Source: Paenibacillus ginsengarvi
Lineage (GTDB): Bacteria > Bacillota > Bacilli > Paenibacillales > NBRC-103111
Length of the DNA stretch: 64,000 bases
Assembly (NCBI RefSeq): GCF_003626695.1
Contig: NZ_RBAH01000030.1
Span: 1-64,000 of the forward strand
Direction of reading: 5' to 3'
Position 1 is the stretch's first letter, and each line of letters opens with the position of its first letter. The notes under the pieces were generated by a model, which saw only the letters and a program-made list of their open reading frames with translations, ran no database searches and had not been told where the DNA came from. Shown here piece by piece: positions 15,541-23,663 of this stretch. A program made the translations under genes and the position numbers.

Positions 15541-15764
15541 GCGGAAGTGAAAGTTCCGTTATAGCTGGGGGTAAGCCGCTGATCGGGACAATAACGGAAG
15601 TGCAAGTTCCGTTAAGGCCGCAGGTAACTCGAGTCGATTCGGGTAAATGGAGCCATAAAGGAAGTGCGGCTTCCGCTATGTGGGCCTAGTGAAGCTCACG
15701 AAGTGGCAATAACGGAACTGACGGTTCCGCTGAGATAGTGATAACGGAAGCAGAAGTTCCGCTA
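15541..15764. repeat. Cluster of five short palindromic repeats
   Basis: Five imperfect copies of a ~24-bp inverted repeat with consensus ATAACGGAA-N6-TTCCGYTA occur at 15541-15561, 15591-15614, 15655-15678, 15709-15732 and 15741-15764. The spacers are unrelated and of unequal length (about 8 to 40 bases), so this is not a CRISPR array. Similar GGAA/TTCC palindromes are, to my knowledge, scattered through Paenibacillaceae intergenic regions. Arms keep complementarity through paired changes, suggesting selection for a hairpin or a dyad binding site. Confidence 0.8.
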
Positions 15765-15889
15765 AGATGCATGTGGGAAATGAGTTTGTGATGCCGTCAG
15801 AGTCTCGCTGCCTATTTAAAATATGTCTGTGCGACTATTTTCCGACGAAAATTTACACGATATTTATATCCGCGTCTAGTAAATTAGTC

Positions 15890-15918
15890 TTGTTCTTTAC
15901 GGAAATCTAGTATATACT
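15890..15918 (+). promoter_or_regulatory. Sigma-A promoter for the chemoreceptor leader
   Basis: TTGTTC (15890-15895), a 17-bp spacer and TATACT (15913-15918), just upstream of the c-di-GMP aptamer. Confidence 0.7.
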
Positions 15919-15936
15919 TTTGAAGGATTTTCCTTC

Positions 15937-16022
15937 CAAAACGATAAAGGCAAACTTTCCGAAAGGGAAGGACGCAAAGCCACGGGCCTACCGAATGGCA
16001 ACATTCCATCGGCAGCCGGGCC
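15937..16022 (+). promoter_or_regulatory. c-di-GMP-I (GEMM-I) riboswitch
   Basis: All landmarks of the class are in order: GGCAAAC, a P2 hairpin capped by GAAA (TTTCCGAAAGGGAA), GGACGCAAAGCC, CGGGCCTA, a second hairpin, and GGCAGCCGGGCCGCC. The GNRA loop and its CGGGCCT receptor side are both present. It should sense the second messenger cyclic di-GMP and control the terminator at 16033 before the chemoreceptor gene. Whether binding turns the gene on or off cannot be read safely. Confidence 0.93.
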
Positions 16023-16032
16023 GCCGAAAAAC

Positions 16033-16059
16033 AGGGTGACGAATTCCATCCCTTTTTTT
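16033..16059 (+). terminator. Terminator of the c-di-GMP riboswitch platform
   Basis: AGGGTG (16033-16038) pairs with CA(T)CCCT (16047-16053, one bulged T) and is followed by seven T, between aptamer and ATG. Confidence 0.7.
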
Positions 16060-16107
16060 GGGCTGGGATTTTTTGGTTTTGACGCAAATAGATGGAGGCT
16101 GCCGCTT

Positions 16108-17820
16108 ATGAGTTTGCTGCGAAATTTGAAAGTTCGGACGAAAATTTTCGGGATTATCGGTCTGGCCATATTGTTCTTGCTGACGATTGGTATCTCCGGC
16201 TTCGGCATTATGAGCTCGCTCTCTCATAATGCCCGCGCGATGTACGAGAAGAAGATGGTTACGAACAGCTTGGTCGAAGCGCTGCTGTTCGGCAATTCGC
16301 AGATGGATTCGATGCAGCTTGAGCTGCTGCTGGCTAAGGACCAGTCGATCATTCAGCAAATTCAGCAGCAGATTACGCAGACGCGGGACAAAAACCAGGC
16401 GACTCGCAAAGAGCTGGAGTCGATTGAGCTTTCGCCTCGCGCCAAGGAGCAATACGACAAATTTATCGGACTGATTCCGAAAAATAATGAAGCGAAGAAA
16501 AAGGTCGACGATCTGGCTCTCCAGAATCTGAAAGAAGAGGCGCACAAGGAATACGTCAACAGCTTCAAGCCGATTCGCGCCGAAATGATCGCGAGTCTGG
16601 AAAATGTCGTCAAGTTCAACGAGGAAGACGCCAAAGCGTTTTATGAGGAAAGCGTACAAAGCTCGAAAACGGGTATTACCGTCATTATCGTAGTGACGCT
16701 GCTCGCGGTGCTGCTCTGCTCGTTCTTAGGTTTCATAGTAGCGCGGATGATTACACGCCCGGTCGGGGATCTGCAACGCTGGATGGCCAAAGCGCAGGAC
16801 GGCGATCTGACCGTAACCGGCAGCTATCACTCGAACGACGAGATCGGCATGCTTACAAGCGACTTCAATAAGATGATTACCGGTCTGAGAAGCATTGTGC
16901 TTAAAGTGGGGGAGGAAGCTCAGAACTTGTCCGCCAGCTCCGAGCAGCTGCTGGCCAGCTCCGAGCAATCGAGCGAATTGACGAATCGGGTCGTCGTGTC
17001 GATACAGGAAATTGCCGGCGGCGCCGAGCAGCAGCTGCGCAGCACGATGGAGAGCGTCCGAGCCATCGAGGAGATGGCGATCGGCATTAACCGGATCGCC
17101 GAATTTTCCGGCAACGTATCCGAACGATCGGTGGAAGCGGCCAAGGAGGCGGCGCAGGGCAACGAGGCGATCCAGAAGGCGATCGTTCAGATCGACGTAT
17201 TGCGCGTTTCCGTAGCCGATTCCTCCGACGTTATCAACAAGCTTGGCGCGAAGTCGCAGGAGGTCGGGCAGATCGTCGACGCGATTACGGACATTGCCGC
17301 CCAAACGAATCTGCTTGCGCTTAACGCAGCGATCGAGGCGGCCAGAGCGGGAGAACACGGACTCGGCTTCGCCGTTGTCGCCGATCAGGTGCGCAAGCTG
17401 GCCGAGCAGTCGCGGCAATCGGCCGAGCGGATCGCAGGCATTATCCGGCAGATCCAGACCGAGACGCAGATGGCGGTTATGGCGATGGAGAAGGGCAACA
17501 AGGAAGTGGAGCAGAGCACGGTTTCGGTTCGCGAAGCGGGAGAGGCGTTCGGGAACATTTTGACGGCGGTGCAGGAAGTGGCTCACCAAATGCAGGAGGT
17601 ATCCGCTTCTTCCGAGCAGATGTCGGCAGGCAGCGAGCAAATTACCGCATCGCTGCAAGATATGGAGAGCATCGCCCAATCGGCCCATGCCAAAACCGAG
17701 CATGTCGCGTCGGCTTCGGAGGAGCAGCTCATCGCTATGGAGGAAATTTCCGCAGCAGTCCAAGCGCTCACGAAAATGGCCCAGGAGCTGCAAGATATCA
17801 CGCTGCGTTTTAAAATTTGA
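16108..17820 (+). CDS. Methyl-accepting chemotaxis protein
   Basis: A 570-residue membrane chemoreceptor. TM1 lies at residues ~12-32, followed by a ~155-residue extracellular helical (4HB-type) sensor, TM2 near 188-213, a HAMP domain (RMITRPVGDLQRWM) and a long cytoplasmic coiled coil. The highly conserved signalling tip reads DIAAQTNLLALNAAIEAARA. ATG at 16108 is preceded by GGAGG at 9 bases; the frame continues upstream but overlaps the riboswitch terminator. It relays a ligand signal to CheA/CheW, and its expression is tied to c-di-GMP through the leader. Ligand unknown. Confidence 0.93.
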   Translation: MSLLRNLKVRTKIFGIIGLAILFLLTIGISGFGIMSSLSHNARAMYEKKMVTNSLVEALLFGNSQMDSMQLELLLAKDQSIIQQIQQQITQTRDKNQATRKELESIELSPRAKEQYDKFIGLIPKNNEAKKKVDDLALQNLKEEAHKEYVNSFKPIRAEMIASLENVVKFNEEDAKAFYEESVQSSKTGITVIIVVTLLAVLLCSFLGFIVARMITRPVGDLQRWMAKAQDGDLTVTGSYHSNDEIGMLTSDFNKMITGLRSIVLKVGEEAQNLSASSEQLLASSEQSSELTNRVVVSIQEIAGGAEQQLRSTMESVRAIEEMAIGINRIAEFSGNVSERSVEAAKEAAQGNEAIQKAIVQIDVLRVSVADSSDVINKLGAKSQEVGQIVDAITDIAAQTNLLALNAAIEAARAGEHGLGFAVVADQVRKLAEQSRQSAERIAGIIRQIQTETQMAVMAMEKGNKEVEQSTVSVREAGEAFGNILTAVQEVAHQMQEVSASSEQMSAGSEQITASLQDMESIAQSAHAKTEHVASASEEQLIAMEEISAAVQALTKMAQELQDITLRFKI

Positions 17821-17831
17821 GTTCATACGGG

Positions 17832-17855
17832 AATCCGCGGCTATCGCGGATTTTT
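17832..17855 (+). terminator. Rho-independent terminator
   Basis: AATCCGCG (17832-17839) and CGCGGATT (17845-17852) form an 8-bp stem with a GCTAT loop, followed by T residues, 11 bases after the chemoreceptor stop. Confidence 0.9.
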
Positions 17856-17983
17856 GGTTTTTTGCGGCAGTCTCTCGGCGGCGGCTCGCTGCTTTCGATT
17901 ATAGCGGAAAATTCTCGCTCCATCCGGACGGTTTGTGCTACTCTGGGCTTATGTCTATGAAATAGAAGGAAGGGGCACGACCG

Positions 17984-19255
17984 ATGCAAACGATGCAATT
18001 GAAGCTCGAAGCTTATATCCGCGATTACTTGCAGCTATGGGACTTTTACGGCGTCATTCAAGTCATCCGCCAAGGCGAAGTGCTGTTCGAAAACGCGTAC
18101 GGTTATGCCAGTCTGGAGTTCGGAATCCGCAACGAGATCCGTTCCCGTTTCTCGCTCGCGTCCGTCTCCAAGCAGTTTACGGCTTTCGCGATTATGCAGC
18201 TGTATGATGCAGGCAAGCTGGACATCGACCGTTCCGCCCGTTTCTATGTACCGGCGGATATGCCAATCGACGAATCGATTACCGTACACCATCTGCTGTC
18301 GCACACCTCCGGCTTGTACAACTACTATAATTTCGAAAACGATTTTTTTGCCGGCTATAATAGAACGGATTACTCGCGAGACGATTTTTTCCGGCACTAT
18401 ATTAATAAGAAGCCTTCCAAGCCCCCGGGGCTCGTCTACGATTACAATAATTCCAATTACAATCTGCTGGCGTGGATCATCGAACAGGTGTCCGGCGTGT
18501 GCTATGCGGATTACATGCGCACCCATATCTTCGAGCCGCTTGGCATGACGGACAGCGATGTGGACGACGGCTGCAAGCCGATCCAGAACCGGTCTTGCAA
18601 TTATGCGAAAGACTTCGATAAAACCGTCAAATGCCCGTATTATAACGAAAAATTCAGCATAGGCGCAGGGGCGATCGTGTCCAACTGCGATAATTTGTAC
18701 AAATGGTTTATGTGTTTACGGAATCGGAGACTGCTGTCCCCGCAGGCGTACGCCCGTTTTTTTCGCGTAAATGAAAATCGTTATTGCTATGGGCTGGAGC
18801 ATCACCGCGTTTACGGCACCGACTGTTATTCCCACGGAGGCGATCATCTCGGCATAAGCACGTATGTGCAGCACTTTTTCGACGAAGATCTGTGCATCAT
18901 CATCCTGTCCAATAACGAAACGATTCACCAGTACCGGCTCGGCCAGGCCATAGCAGATATTTTGCATCATGTCGAGGTGGAAGCCCCCGTAAGGCACAAG
19001 GAAGTTCCCATGAGCGAAAGCGAGCTTGAGATGTACTGCGGAACGTACTTAAAACGGAAAATCGAGGTGGAAGTTCATAGTGGCAAGCTGATCTTTACTA
19101 GATTCGCCGGCAATCTCCATATCGAGCTTTATCCGGTAGGCGAAGGGGAATTTGTCCGCCGCCACAGCGACCAGCTTCATCCGTACAAAATAAAGCGGAA
19201 CGAAAAAGGCGAGTTGACCTTTTTCGGTTATACGAGAGAGTCTCCGGGGAGCTGA
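17984..19255 (+). CDS. Serine hydrolase, beta-lactamase class C/PBP-like
   Basis: A 423-residue member of the beta-lactamase (Pfam Beta-lactamase) superfamily. The catalytic SxxK motif is S60-V-S-K63, the YxN motif lies in YNNSNYNLLAW near residue 163, and HSHGGDHLG-type residues near 285 replace the KTG box. The last ~90 residues form an extra beta-rich domain (DUF3471-like position). No signal peptide is seen, so an intracellular esterase or peptidase role is more likely than antibiotic hydrolysis. ATG at 17984 follows a GGAAGGGG purine run. Confidence 0.8.
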   Translation: MQTMQLKLEAYIRDYLQLWDFYGVIQVIRQGEVLFENAYGYASLEFGIRNEIRSRFSLASVSKQFTAFAIMQLYDAGKLDIDRSARFYVPADMPIDESITVHHLLSHTSGLYNYYNFENDFFAGYNRTDYSRDDFFRHYINKKPSKPPGLVYDYNNSNYNLLAWIIEQVSGVCYADYMRTHIFEPLGMTDSDVDDGCKPIQNRSCNYAKDFDKTVKCPYYNEKFSIGAGAIVSNCDNLYKWFMCLRNRRLLSPQAYARFFRVNENRYCYGLEHHRVYGTDCYSHGGDHLGISTYVQHFFDEDLCIIILSNNETIHQYRLGQAIADILHHVEVEAPVRHKEVPMSESELEMYCGTYLKRKIEVEVHSGKLIFTRFAGNLHIELYPVGEGEFVRRHSDQLHPYKIKRNEKGELTFFGYTRESPGS

Positions 19256-19374
19256 TAGGGTCAGCGGTTCGCATATATATGAAAAACGTATGCACGCTAT
19301 ATGGAACCGATCCTGTTCCTGCCAACCGGATTGTGGTAGCCTATCGTTAGACTCGACAGGAAGGGGATCTCTCT

Positions 19375-19857
19375 GTGATTAACGAAACCGATCTGAACTA
19401 TTTAAGACGCTGCGTGCAGCTTGCCAAAACCGCTCTGGACGTAGGCGATGAGCCGTTCGGCTCCGTTCTCGTCTCGGCCGGCGGCGAGGTGCTTGCCGAA
19501 GATCATAACCATGTAGCGGGGGGAGACCATACGCAGCACCCGGAATTTGCGCTTGCCCGCTGGGCGGCGGGAAACATGACGCCGGAGGAAAGAAGCCGGG
19601 CGACCGTGTACACATCCGGCGAGCATTGTCCGATGTGCGCCGCCGCCCACGGCTGGGCCGGATTAGGCCGAATCGTGTATGCCAGCTCCTCCGAACAGCT
19701 TGCGGCATGGCTGAGCGAATGGGGGGTACCGGCTTCGCGCGTGCGGAATCTTCCGATCCAGGAGGTTATTCGCGATACCGTTGTAGACGGTCCGGTTCCG
19801 GCGCTTGCGGATGAAGTTCGCGAGCTCCACCGCCAGTTTTACGCATCGAGACGGTGA
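19375..19857 (+). CDS. Nucleoside/cytosine deaminase-family protein
   Basis: A 160-residue zinc-dependent deaminase of the CDA/TadA fold. The zinc site appears as HPEFAL (H-x-E, with Pro where Ala is usual) and EHCPMCAAAH (PCxxC-like). Size and context suit a guanine deaminase/TadA-related enzyme acting on free bases or a related substrate; the exact substrate is open. It starts at GTG 19375 with AGGAAGGGG upstream. A purine role would fit loosely with the guanine riboswitch, but the genes are 8 kb apart. Confidence 0.78.
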   Translation: MINETDLNYLRRCVQLAKTALDVGDEPFGSVLVSAGGEVLAEDHNHVAGGDHTQHPEFALARWAAGNMTPEERSRATVYTSGEHCPMCAAAHGWAGLGRIVYASSSEQLAAWLSEWGVPASRVRNLPIQEVIRDTVVDGPVPALADEVRELHRQFYASRR

Positions 19858-19884
19858 GACTGCGGTTCATTGGCTATGTTCGAA

Positions 19885-19952
19885 GGTTGGAATAGCGAGC
19901 CTTTACAATCGGATTCCAACCTTTAAAGTTTCCATCAGGAATCCGATTGTAA
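19885..19952. repeat. Overlapping inverted repeats (mutually exclusive hairpins)
   Basis: GGTTGGAAT (19885-19893) pairs with ATTCCAACC (19913-19921). TTACAATCGGATTCC (19903-19917) pairs perfectly with GGAATCCGATTGTAA (19938-19952). The two stems share 19913-19917 and cannot coexist. Further small dyads follow (GCAG/CTGC, CTACC/GGTAG, GGTTGTA/TACAACC to 20041). The function is unknown; a decayed miniature element or an attenuator upstream of the MarR gene are both possible. Confidence 0.7.
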
Positions 19953-20032
19953 GAGCGAATGTTGATCAAATGTTTTCGCAGCAGCCGTATAACTGCGAAT
20001 CTACCTCCGGTAGGTTGTAGTACAGAATCGAA

Positions 20033-20090
20033 TTTACAACCGAACCGCAAAAGCATATAATTAACGCATCCCATTCAATTGTATATACAA
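20033..20090 (+). promoter_or_regulatory. Promoter and MarR-type operator
   Basis: TTTACA (20033-20038), a 17-bp spacer and TATAAT (20056-20061) give a strong promoter. TTGTATATACAA (20079-20090) is a perfect 12-bp palindrome just inside the transcript, of the AT-rich kind bound by MarR/OhrR proteins; autoregulation by the next gene is likely. Confidence 0.7.
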
Positions 20091-20555
20091 ATGAATGAAG
20101 GAGGTGCCGACATCAAACCGCCAGCTTCCGACTACTTACTAAGCCATTGTTTGTATTTTACCGTCGCGCGGTTTGCGAGACATATGGACAAGCTTGCCGA
20201 GCAGGCATTCGCAGCTTTGGATATTCCGCCATCATACGCCTATTTGGTCATAACGCTTCGCGATCATCCGGGCATTTCGCAGAAAGAGCTGTGCAAGAAG
20301 CTATCGATAGCCCCGTCCACGAGTACGCGATTCATAGATAAGCTGGAGAAGCAAGGGCTTGTGAAGCGAAAATCAGAAGGCAAGCACATTTTGCTGGATT
20401 TAACGGAAGAGGGTATTTCGCTGTGCGATGCAATCTATGAAAGCCTGAATCGCATCTATCTGCTCCATTCGGACATTTTGGACAAAAGTCACAGCCAGCA
20501 ACTGATCCATTTGCTTCACGAGGCAAGCGAGCGGATGGAAAAACACTATTCCTAG
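20091..20555 (+). CDS. MarR-family transcriptional regulator
   Basis: A winged-helix regulator of ~150 residues. The core reads GISQKELCKKLSIAPSTSTRF for the recognition helix and KRKSEGKHILLDLT for the wing, the MarR pattern. The start is uncertain. ATG at 20091 lacks a good ribosome site. A perfect GGAGG at 20100-20104 is placed 7 bases before an ATC codon (20112) exactly where homologs seem to begin (KPPASDYLLSHC). It heads a cluster with the dioxygenase and SDR genes, as in aromatic or quinone stress regulons; the inducer is inferred only from context. Confidence 0.85.
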   Translation: MNEGGADIKPPASDYLLSHCLYFTVARFARHMDKLAEQAFAALDIPPSYAYLVITLRDHPGISQKELCKKLSIAPSTSTRFIDKLEKQGLVKRKSEGKHILLDLTEEGISLCDAIYESLNRIYLLHSDILDKSHSQQLIHLLHEASERMEKHYS

Positions 20556-20644
20556 AGAAGTGTGCAGCATGAGCAAGTATGGAAAGCAAATACGTAAGCG
20601 ATAGGCATTACCGGTTTCACTTCCACGAATAGAGGAGCGCGTTT

Positions 20645-21418
20645 ATGATTCCTTCCTTATTTATTTCGCACAGCTGGCCGATGCTGGCGCTGGAGCATAA
20701 CCGTTATACGGAGTTTTTGGAGCGGCTGGCGGCCGCTTATCCGGCGCCGAAAGCGATCGTTCTTTTTTCCGCGCATTGGGAAAGCGAAGTGCTCACGATC
20801 GGCTCTAGCGATGACGTGTTCGAAACGATCTACGATTTCGGCGGTTTTGCTCCCGAACTGTATACGCTGAAATATCCGGCGAGAGGTTCGACCGCTATAG
20901 CCGCGGCGGTGCGCGACGCATTCGGCAGCAAATCTATAGAGGCGCGGCTGGACTCCCGCAGAGGGCTCGACCACGGAGTATGGATCATATTGAAACGGAT
21001 GTTTCCGGAAGCGGACATCCCGGTTGTTCCCGTATCGGTCCATCCGTTCCTGCCGCCGGAGCGGCAGCTCGCCATCGGCGAGGCGCTTCGCGGCTTCGGC
21101 GATGACAACATTTTCGTCGTTGGCAGCGGCTCGATCGCGCACCAATTCGGCTTCGGCATGGACCCGGCTATGGTGAGACGTAAATCGATGGAGTTCGAAG
21201 CCTGGATTATCGAGAAAACGGAGCAGCGGGATATCCGCGCTTTGCTGGATTACCGAAAGCTGGCGCCTCATGCGTCGTTCGCAGTTCCCCGGCCGGAGCA
21301 CTTCGTTCCGCTGCTTATTGCGCTTGGAAGCGGAGGCGACGCTGTCGAACCGAAGACGTTATACCGGGAACAAGACGCCGAATGGTTCGGCCGCGTGGCG
21401 TTTCAATTTTATACATAA
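20645..21418 (+). CDS. DODA-type extradiol ring-opening dioxygenase
   Basis: A 257-residue class III extradiol dioxygenase related to YgiD/4,5-DOPA dioxygenase. Metal-binding histidines are seen in FISHSWPM at the N-terminus (usual form SHGSPM), FSAHWES near residue 43, DHGVW near residue 110 and VGSGSIAHQFG near residue 163. It would cleave catechol-type rings using Fe(II) or Zn. It lies 90 bases after the MarR gene and just before the SDR gene, which supports an aromatic or quinone detoxification unit. Confidence 0.87.
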   Translation: MIPSLFISHSWPMLALEHNRYTEFLERLAAAYPAPKAIVLFSAHWESEVLTIGSSDDVFETIYDFGGFAPELYTLKYPARGSTAIAAAVRDAFGSKSIEARLDSRRGLDHGVWIILKRMFPEADIPVVPVSVHPFLPPERQLAIGEALRGFGDDNIFVVGSGSIAHQFGFGMDPAMVRRKSMEFEAWIIEKTEQRDIRALLDYRKLAPHASFAVPRPEHFVPLLIALGSGGDAVEPKTLYREQDAEWFGRVAFQFYT

Positions 21419-21435
21419 GGGAGGCAGGAGTGGCG

Positions 21436-22293
21436 ATGAACACAAGCGGGAAAGTATGTCTCGTTACGGGAGCGAGTACAGGGATCGGCAAGGAAACGGC
21501 GGTGGGACTGGCGAAAACTGGCGCGACCGTCGTTATGGCGGCAAGAGACGCGAGCCGCGGCGAAGAAGCGAGAGCCGATGTGATCCGGCGCAGCGGCAAC
21601 CCCAATGTGGAGCTGCTGCTTGCCGATATGACCACGACCGGCGGCGTCCGCTCATTGGCGAACCAATTTTTGAGCCGGCACGACCGGCTGCATGTGCTTA
21701 TCAATAACGCCGGCGGCGTTTTCAAAGAGCATCGCAAAAATGACGAAGGCATGGAGCTGACATTTGCGCTCAACTATTATGCTCCATTTCTGCTGACCCA
21801 TTTGCTGCTCGATACGCTTAAGAAAAGCTCGCCGGCGCGGATCGTTCAGGTCGCCTCCGAAATGCAGGCCAAGCGTCTCGATATCGCGCAGTTGACCGAT
21901 CCGGTGCCTTACAAGGCGATGCAGGCTTACGGAACAGCCAAGCTGGCTGTCGTCATGTTCACATACGCACTGGCCCGGGAGCTGGAAGGCACGTCCGTGA
22001 CGGTTAATGCGGTTCATCCCGGTGTCATATACACGCCGCAGTCGGCGCGGATGGCCCCTTCGTTTTTGCGGCCGCTCATGAAGCTATTCATGTCCGATCC
22101 GGTGAAAGGGGCGGAGCCTTCCGTCAGGCTGGCTGTCGATCCGGCGCTAGAAGGCGTGTCGGGCCGATATTTCAAGCAGTTGGCGGAAAAGCGTACAGGA
22201 GCGTTTTCGTATGACTGGCAGCAGCAGGACAAGCTGTATACACGGAGCTTGGAATGGGCTTTTTCGCCCGGCAAGGTGCAGACGCATTTATGA
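21436..22293 (+). CDS. Short-chain dehydrogenase/reductase, retinol-dehydrogenase-like
   Basis: A 285-residue classical SDR. The cofactor loop is TGASTGIG near residue 12, followed by ARDASRG (arginine suits NADP), LINNAGGV near residue 90, catalytic Ser in VQVASEMQ and the YGTAK (YxxxK) motif near residue 170. The NAVHPGV strand completes the fold. ATG at 21436 and GTG at 21430 are both served by GGGAGGCAGGAG. It is probably coexpressed with the dioxygenase 17 bases upstream. Substrate unknown. Confidence 0.87.
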   Translation: MNTSGKVCLVTGASTGIGKETAVGLAKTGATVVMAARDASRGEEARADVIRRSGNPNVELLLADMTTTGGVRSLANQFLSRHDRLHVLINNAGGVFKEHRKNDEGMELTFALNYYAPFLLTHLLLDTLKKSSPARIVQVASEMQAKRLDIAQLTDPVPYKAMQAYGTAKLAVVMFTYALARELEGTSVTVNAVHPGVIYTPQSARMAPSFLRPLMKLFMSDPVKGAEPSVRLAVDPALEGVSGRYFKQLAEKRTGAFSYDWQQQDKLYTRSLEWAFSPGKVQTHL

Positions 22294-22384
22294 ACGAGTG
22301 AGGGGGTAGTTAGTTTTCCCCTTAAGCCGAATCGAGAGCGATTGGAAAGTTCCAACCGCTCCGATCGAGCTCCGGCTACCCCGG

Positions 22385-23445
22385 TTAGACGAACTCGCCG
22401 GCATATTCCTCCAGGCCAAGTCCTCTCAGATCCGCCACTTTACCGGCGAGCTCCGCTTCGTACAGCCGCCATATGACCCGCAGTCCTTGCAGACTGCCGG
22501 GTCCGTCGGTGAGGGACGCTGGCCGGTGCGGATACATTCGAGAAAATGCTCCGTTTCGTATTGCGTCTTTTTGCCGGGTAAATTGTCCTCCATCAGTACG
22601 CGGGTTTTCGACGATGTGTCGAGATTCGCTTGCTCCGCCGCGATGTTCGAGTGCAAATACAGCTTGCCCTCCGCCCGGTTGTACTCCAGCATGCCTTCGG
22701 TGCAGTGGATATGGATGCTGTAGCCGAGCCTCGTCCCGCGCGCCCCCCACGTGCCGAAGTGGTAGCCGACGGCGCCGCCTTCGAACTCGATCGCGAGATC
22801 GCTCGTGCCTTCACGTTCCATCCACGGCGTACCGAAGTTAGTCCCCAAATGAAAGCCTTTGATGGGCCGACCGAGAAACCAAAGCATCAGATCGATATAG
22901 TGGCAGCCATGGCTGAACAACTGGCCTCCGCCAAGCTGCGCTGCCGATCCGACCCAGTGGCCGGGCGGAAACTTCGTAAACTGCTCGGTCCAGATCGACA
23001 TATGAAAAGCTTCCCCGTACGTCTTCGCCTCGACGAGCCGCTTCATTTCCTGAACGATCGGCCAGAAGCGGACTGGGTAAGCAGTCATCAACACGAGCCC
23101 TTTGCTCTCGGCCTTTTCAATAAGGCTCAGACACTCTTCTTCCGTGTTGCAGAGCGGCTTCTCCATCAGCACATGCTTGCCCGCCTCGAGGCAGGCGAGG
23201 CCGATCTCGCTATGCAAATCGTGAGGCAGCGCGATCAGCACCGCGTCGACATGCTCGAGCAGCTCCTTGTAGTCGGTTACCGCGACGGCAGCTCCCAAAC
23301 GCTGAGCCGCTGCCTGTGCGCGCGCCGGATCGAGATCGCACACGGCCGTAACCTCCAAACGATCGCCGAGCGCCGTAAGTCCGCTGGCGTGTCCGCCGCC
23401 CCCCATTCCGCCGCAGCCTATTAACCCGATTCGGATTTTACTCAT
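22385..23445 (-). pseudogene. Gfo/Idh/MocA oxidoreductase broken by a frameshift
   Basis: The N-terminal Rossmann domain is intact (KIRIGLIGCGGMGGGG, EKPLCNTEEE) and starts at ATG 23445 after GGAGAGGGTGG. The frame runs normally to ECIRTGQRP, then shifts. Past the GGG run at 22513-22515 the expected tail (LTDGPGSLQGLRVIWRLYEA) lies in the neighbouring frame and ends at 22385. Loss of one C on the coding strand explains it. In-frame reading instead yields an unrelated ~30-residue tail stopping at 22426. It would have been an NAD(P)-dependent sugar or inositol dehydrogenase. A sequencing error in the homopolymer is the main alternative. Confidence 0.8.
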
Positions 23446-23663
23446 ATGCGCCACCCTCTCCTGAACTATTTCAATTTGACAATCTATGAAATATCGTCGA
23501 GAGGACGCCCTCTTCAAACACCGAAGGTGCTAAGGGGGTGGTGAATTGGCGATATCCTTGAAATACCTGTAGCAGATCTGATCACTTGCAGTCCTCTCCC
23601 ATTGTTCAAACATTTATGATAAAATGGAATGGAACGTATGTTTGGTTTCGTGGAGGTGATTGT

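Noticed and set aside
15303..15689. 128-codon frame through the hairpin and repeat region
   Set aside because: It crosses a strong terminator and three palindromic repeats and has no ribosome site.
15541..15764. CRISPR array
   Set aside because: Repeats are imperfect palindromes of about 24 bp with spacers of about 8 to 40 bases, and no cas genes are present.
16036..16107. Upstream extension of the chemoreceptor frame
   Set aside because: It would start inside the riboswitch terminator; ATG 16108 has a proper GGAGG.
22385..22750. Separate 121-codon gene on the minus strand
   Set aside because: Its C-terminal half is the displaced tail of the Gfo/Idh/MocA protein, so it reflects a frameshift and not an independent gene.
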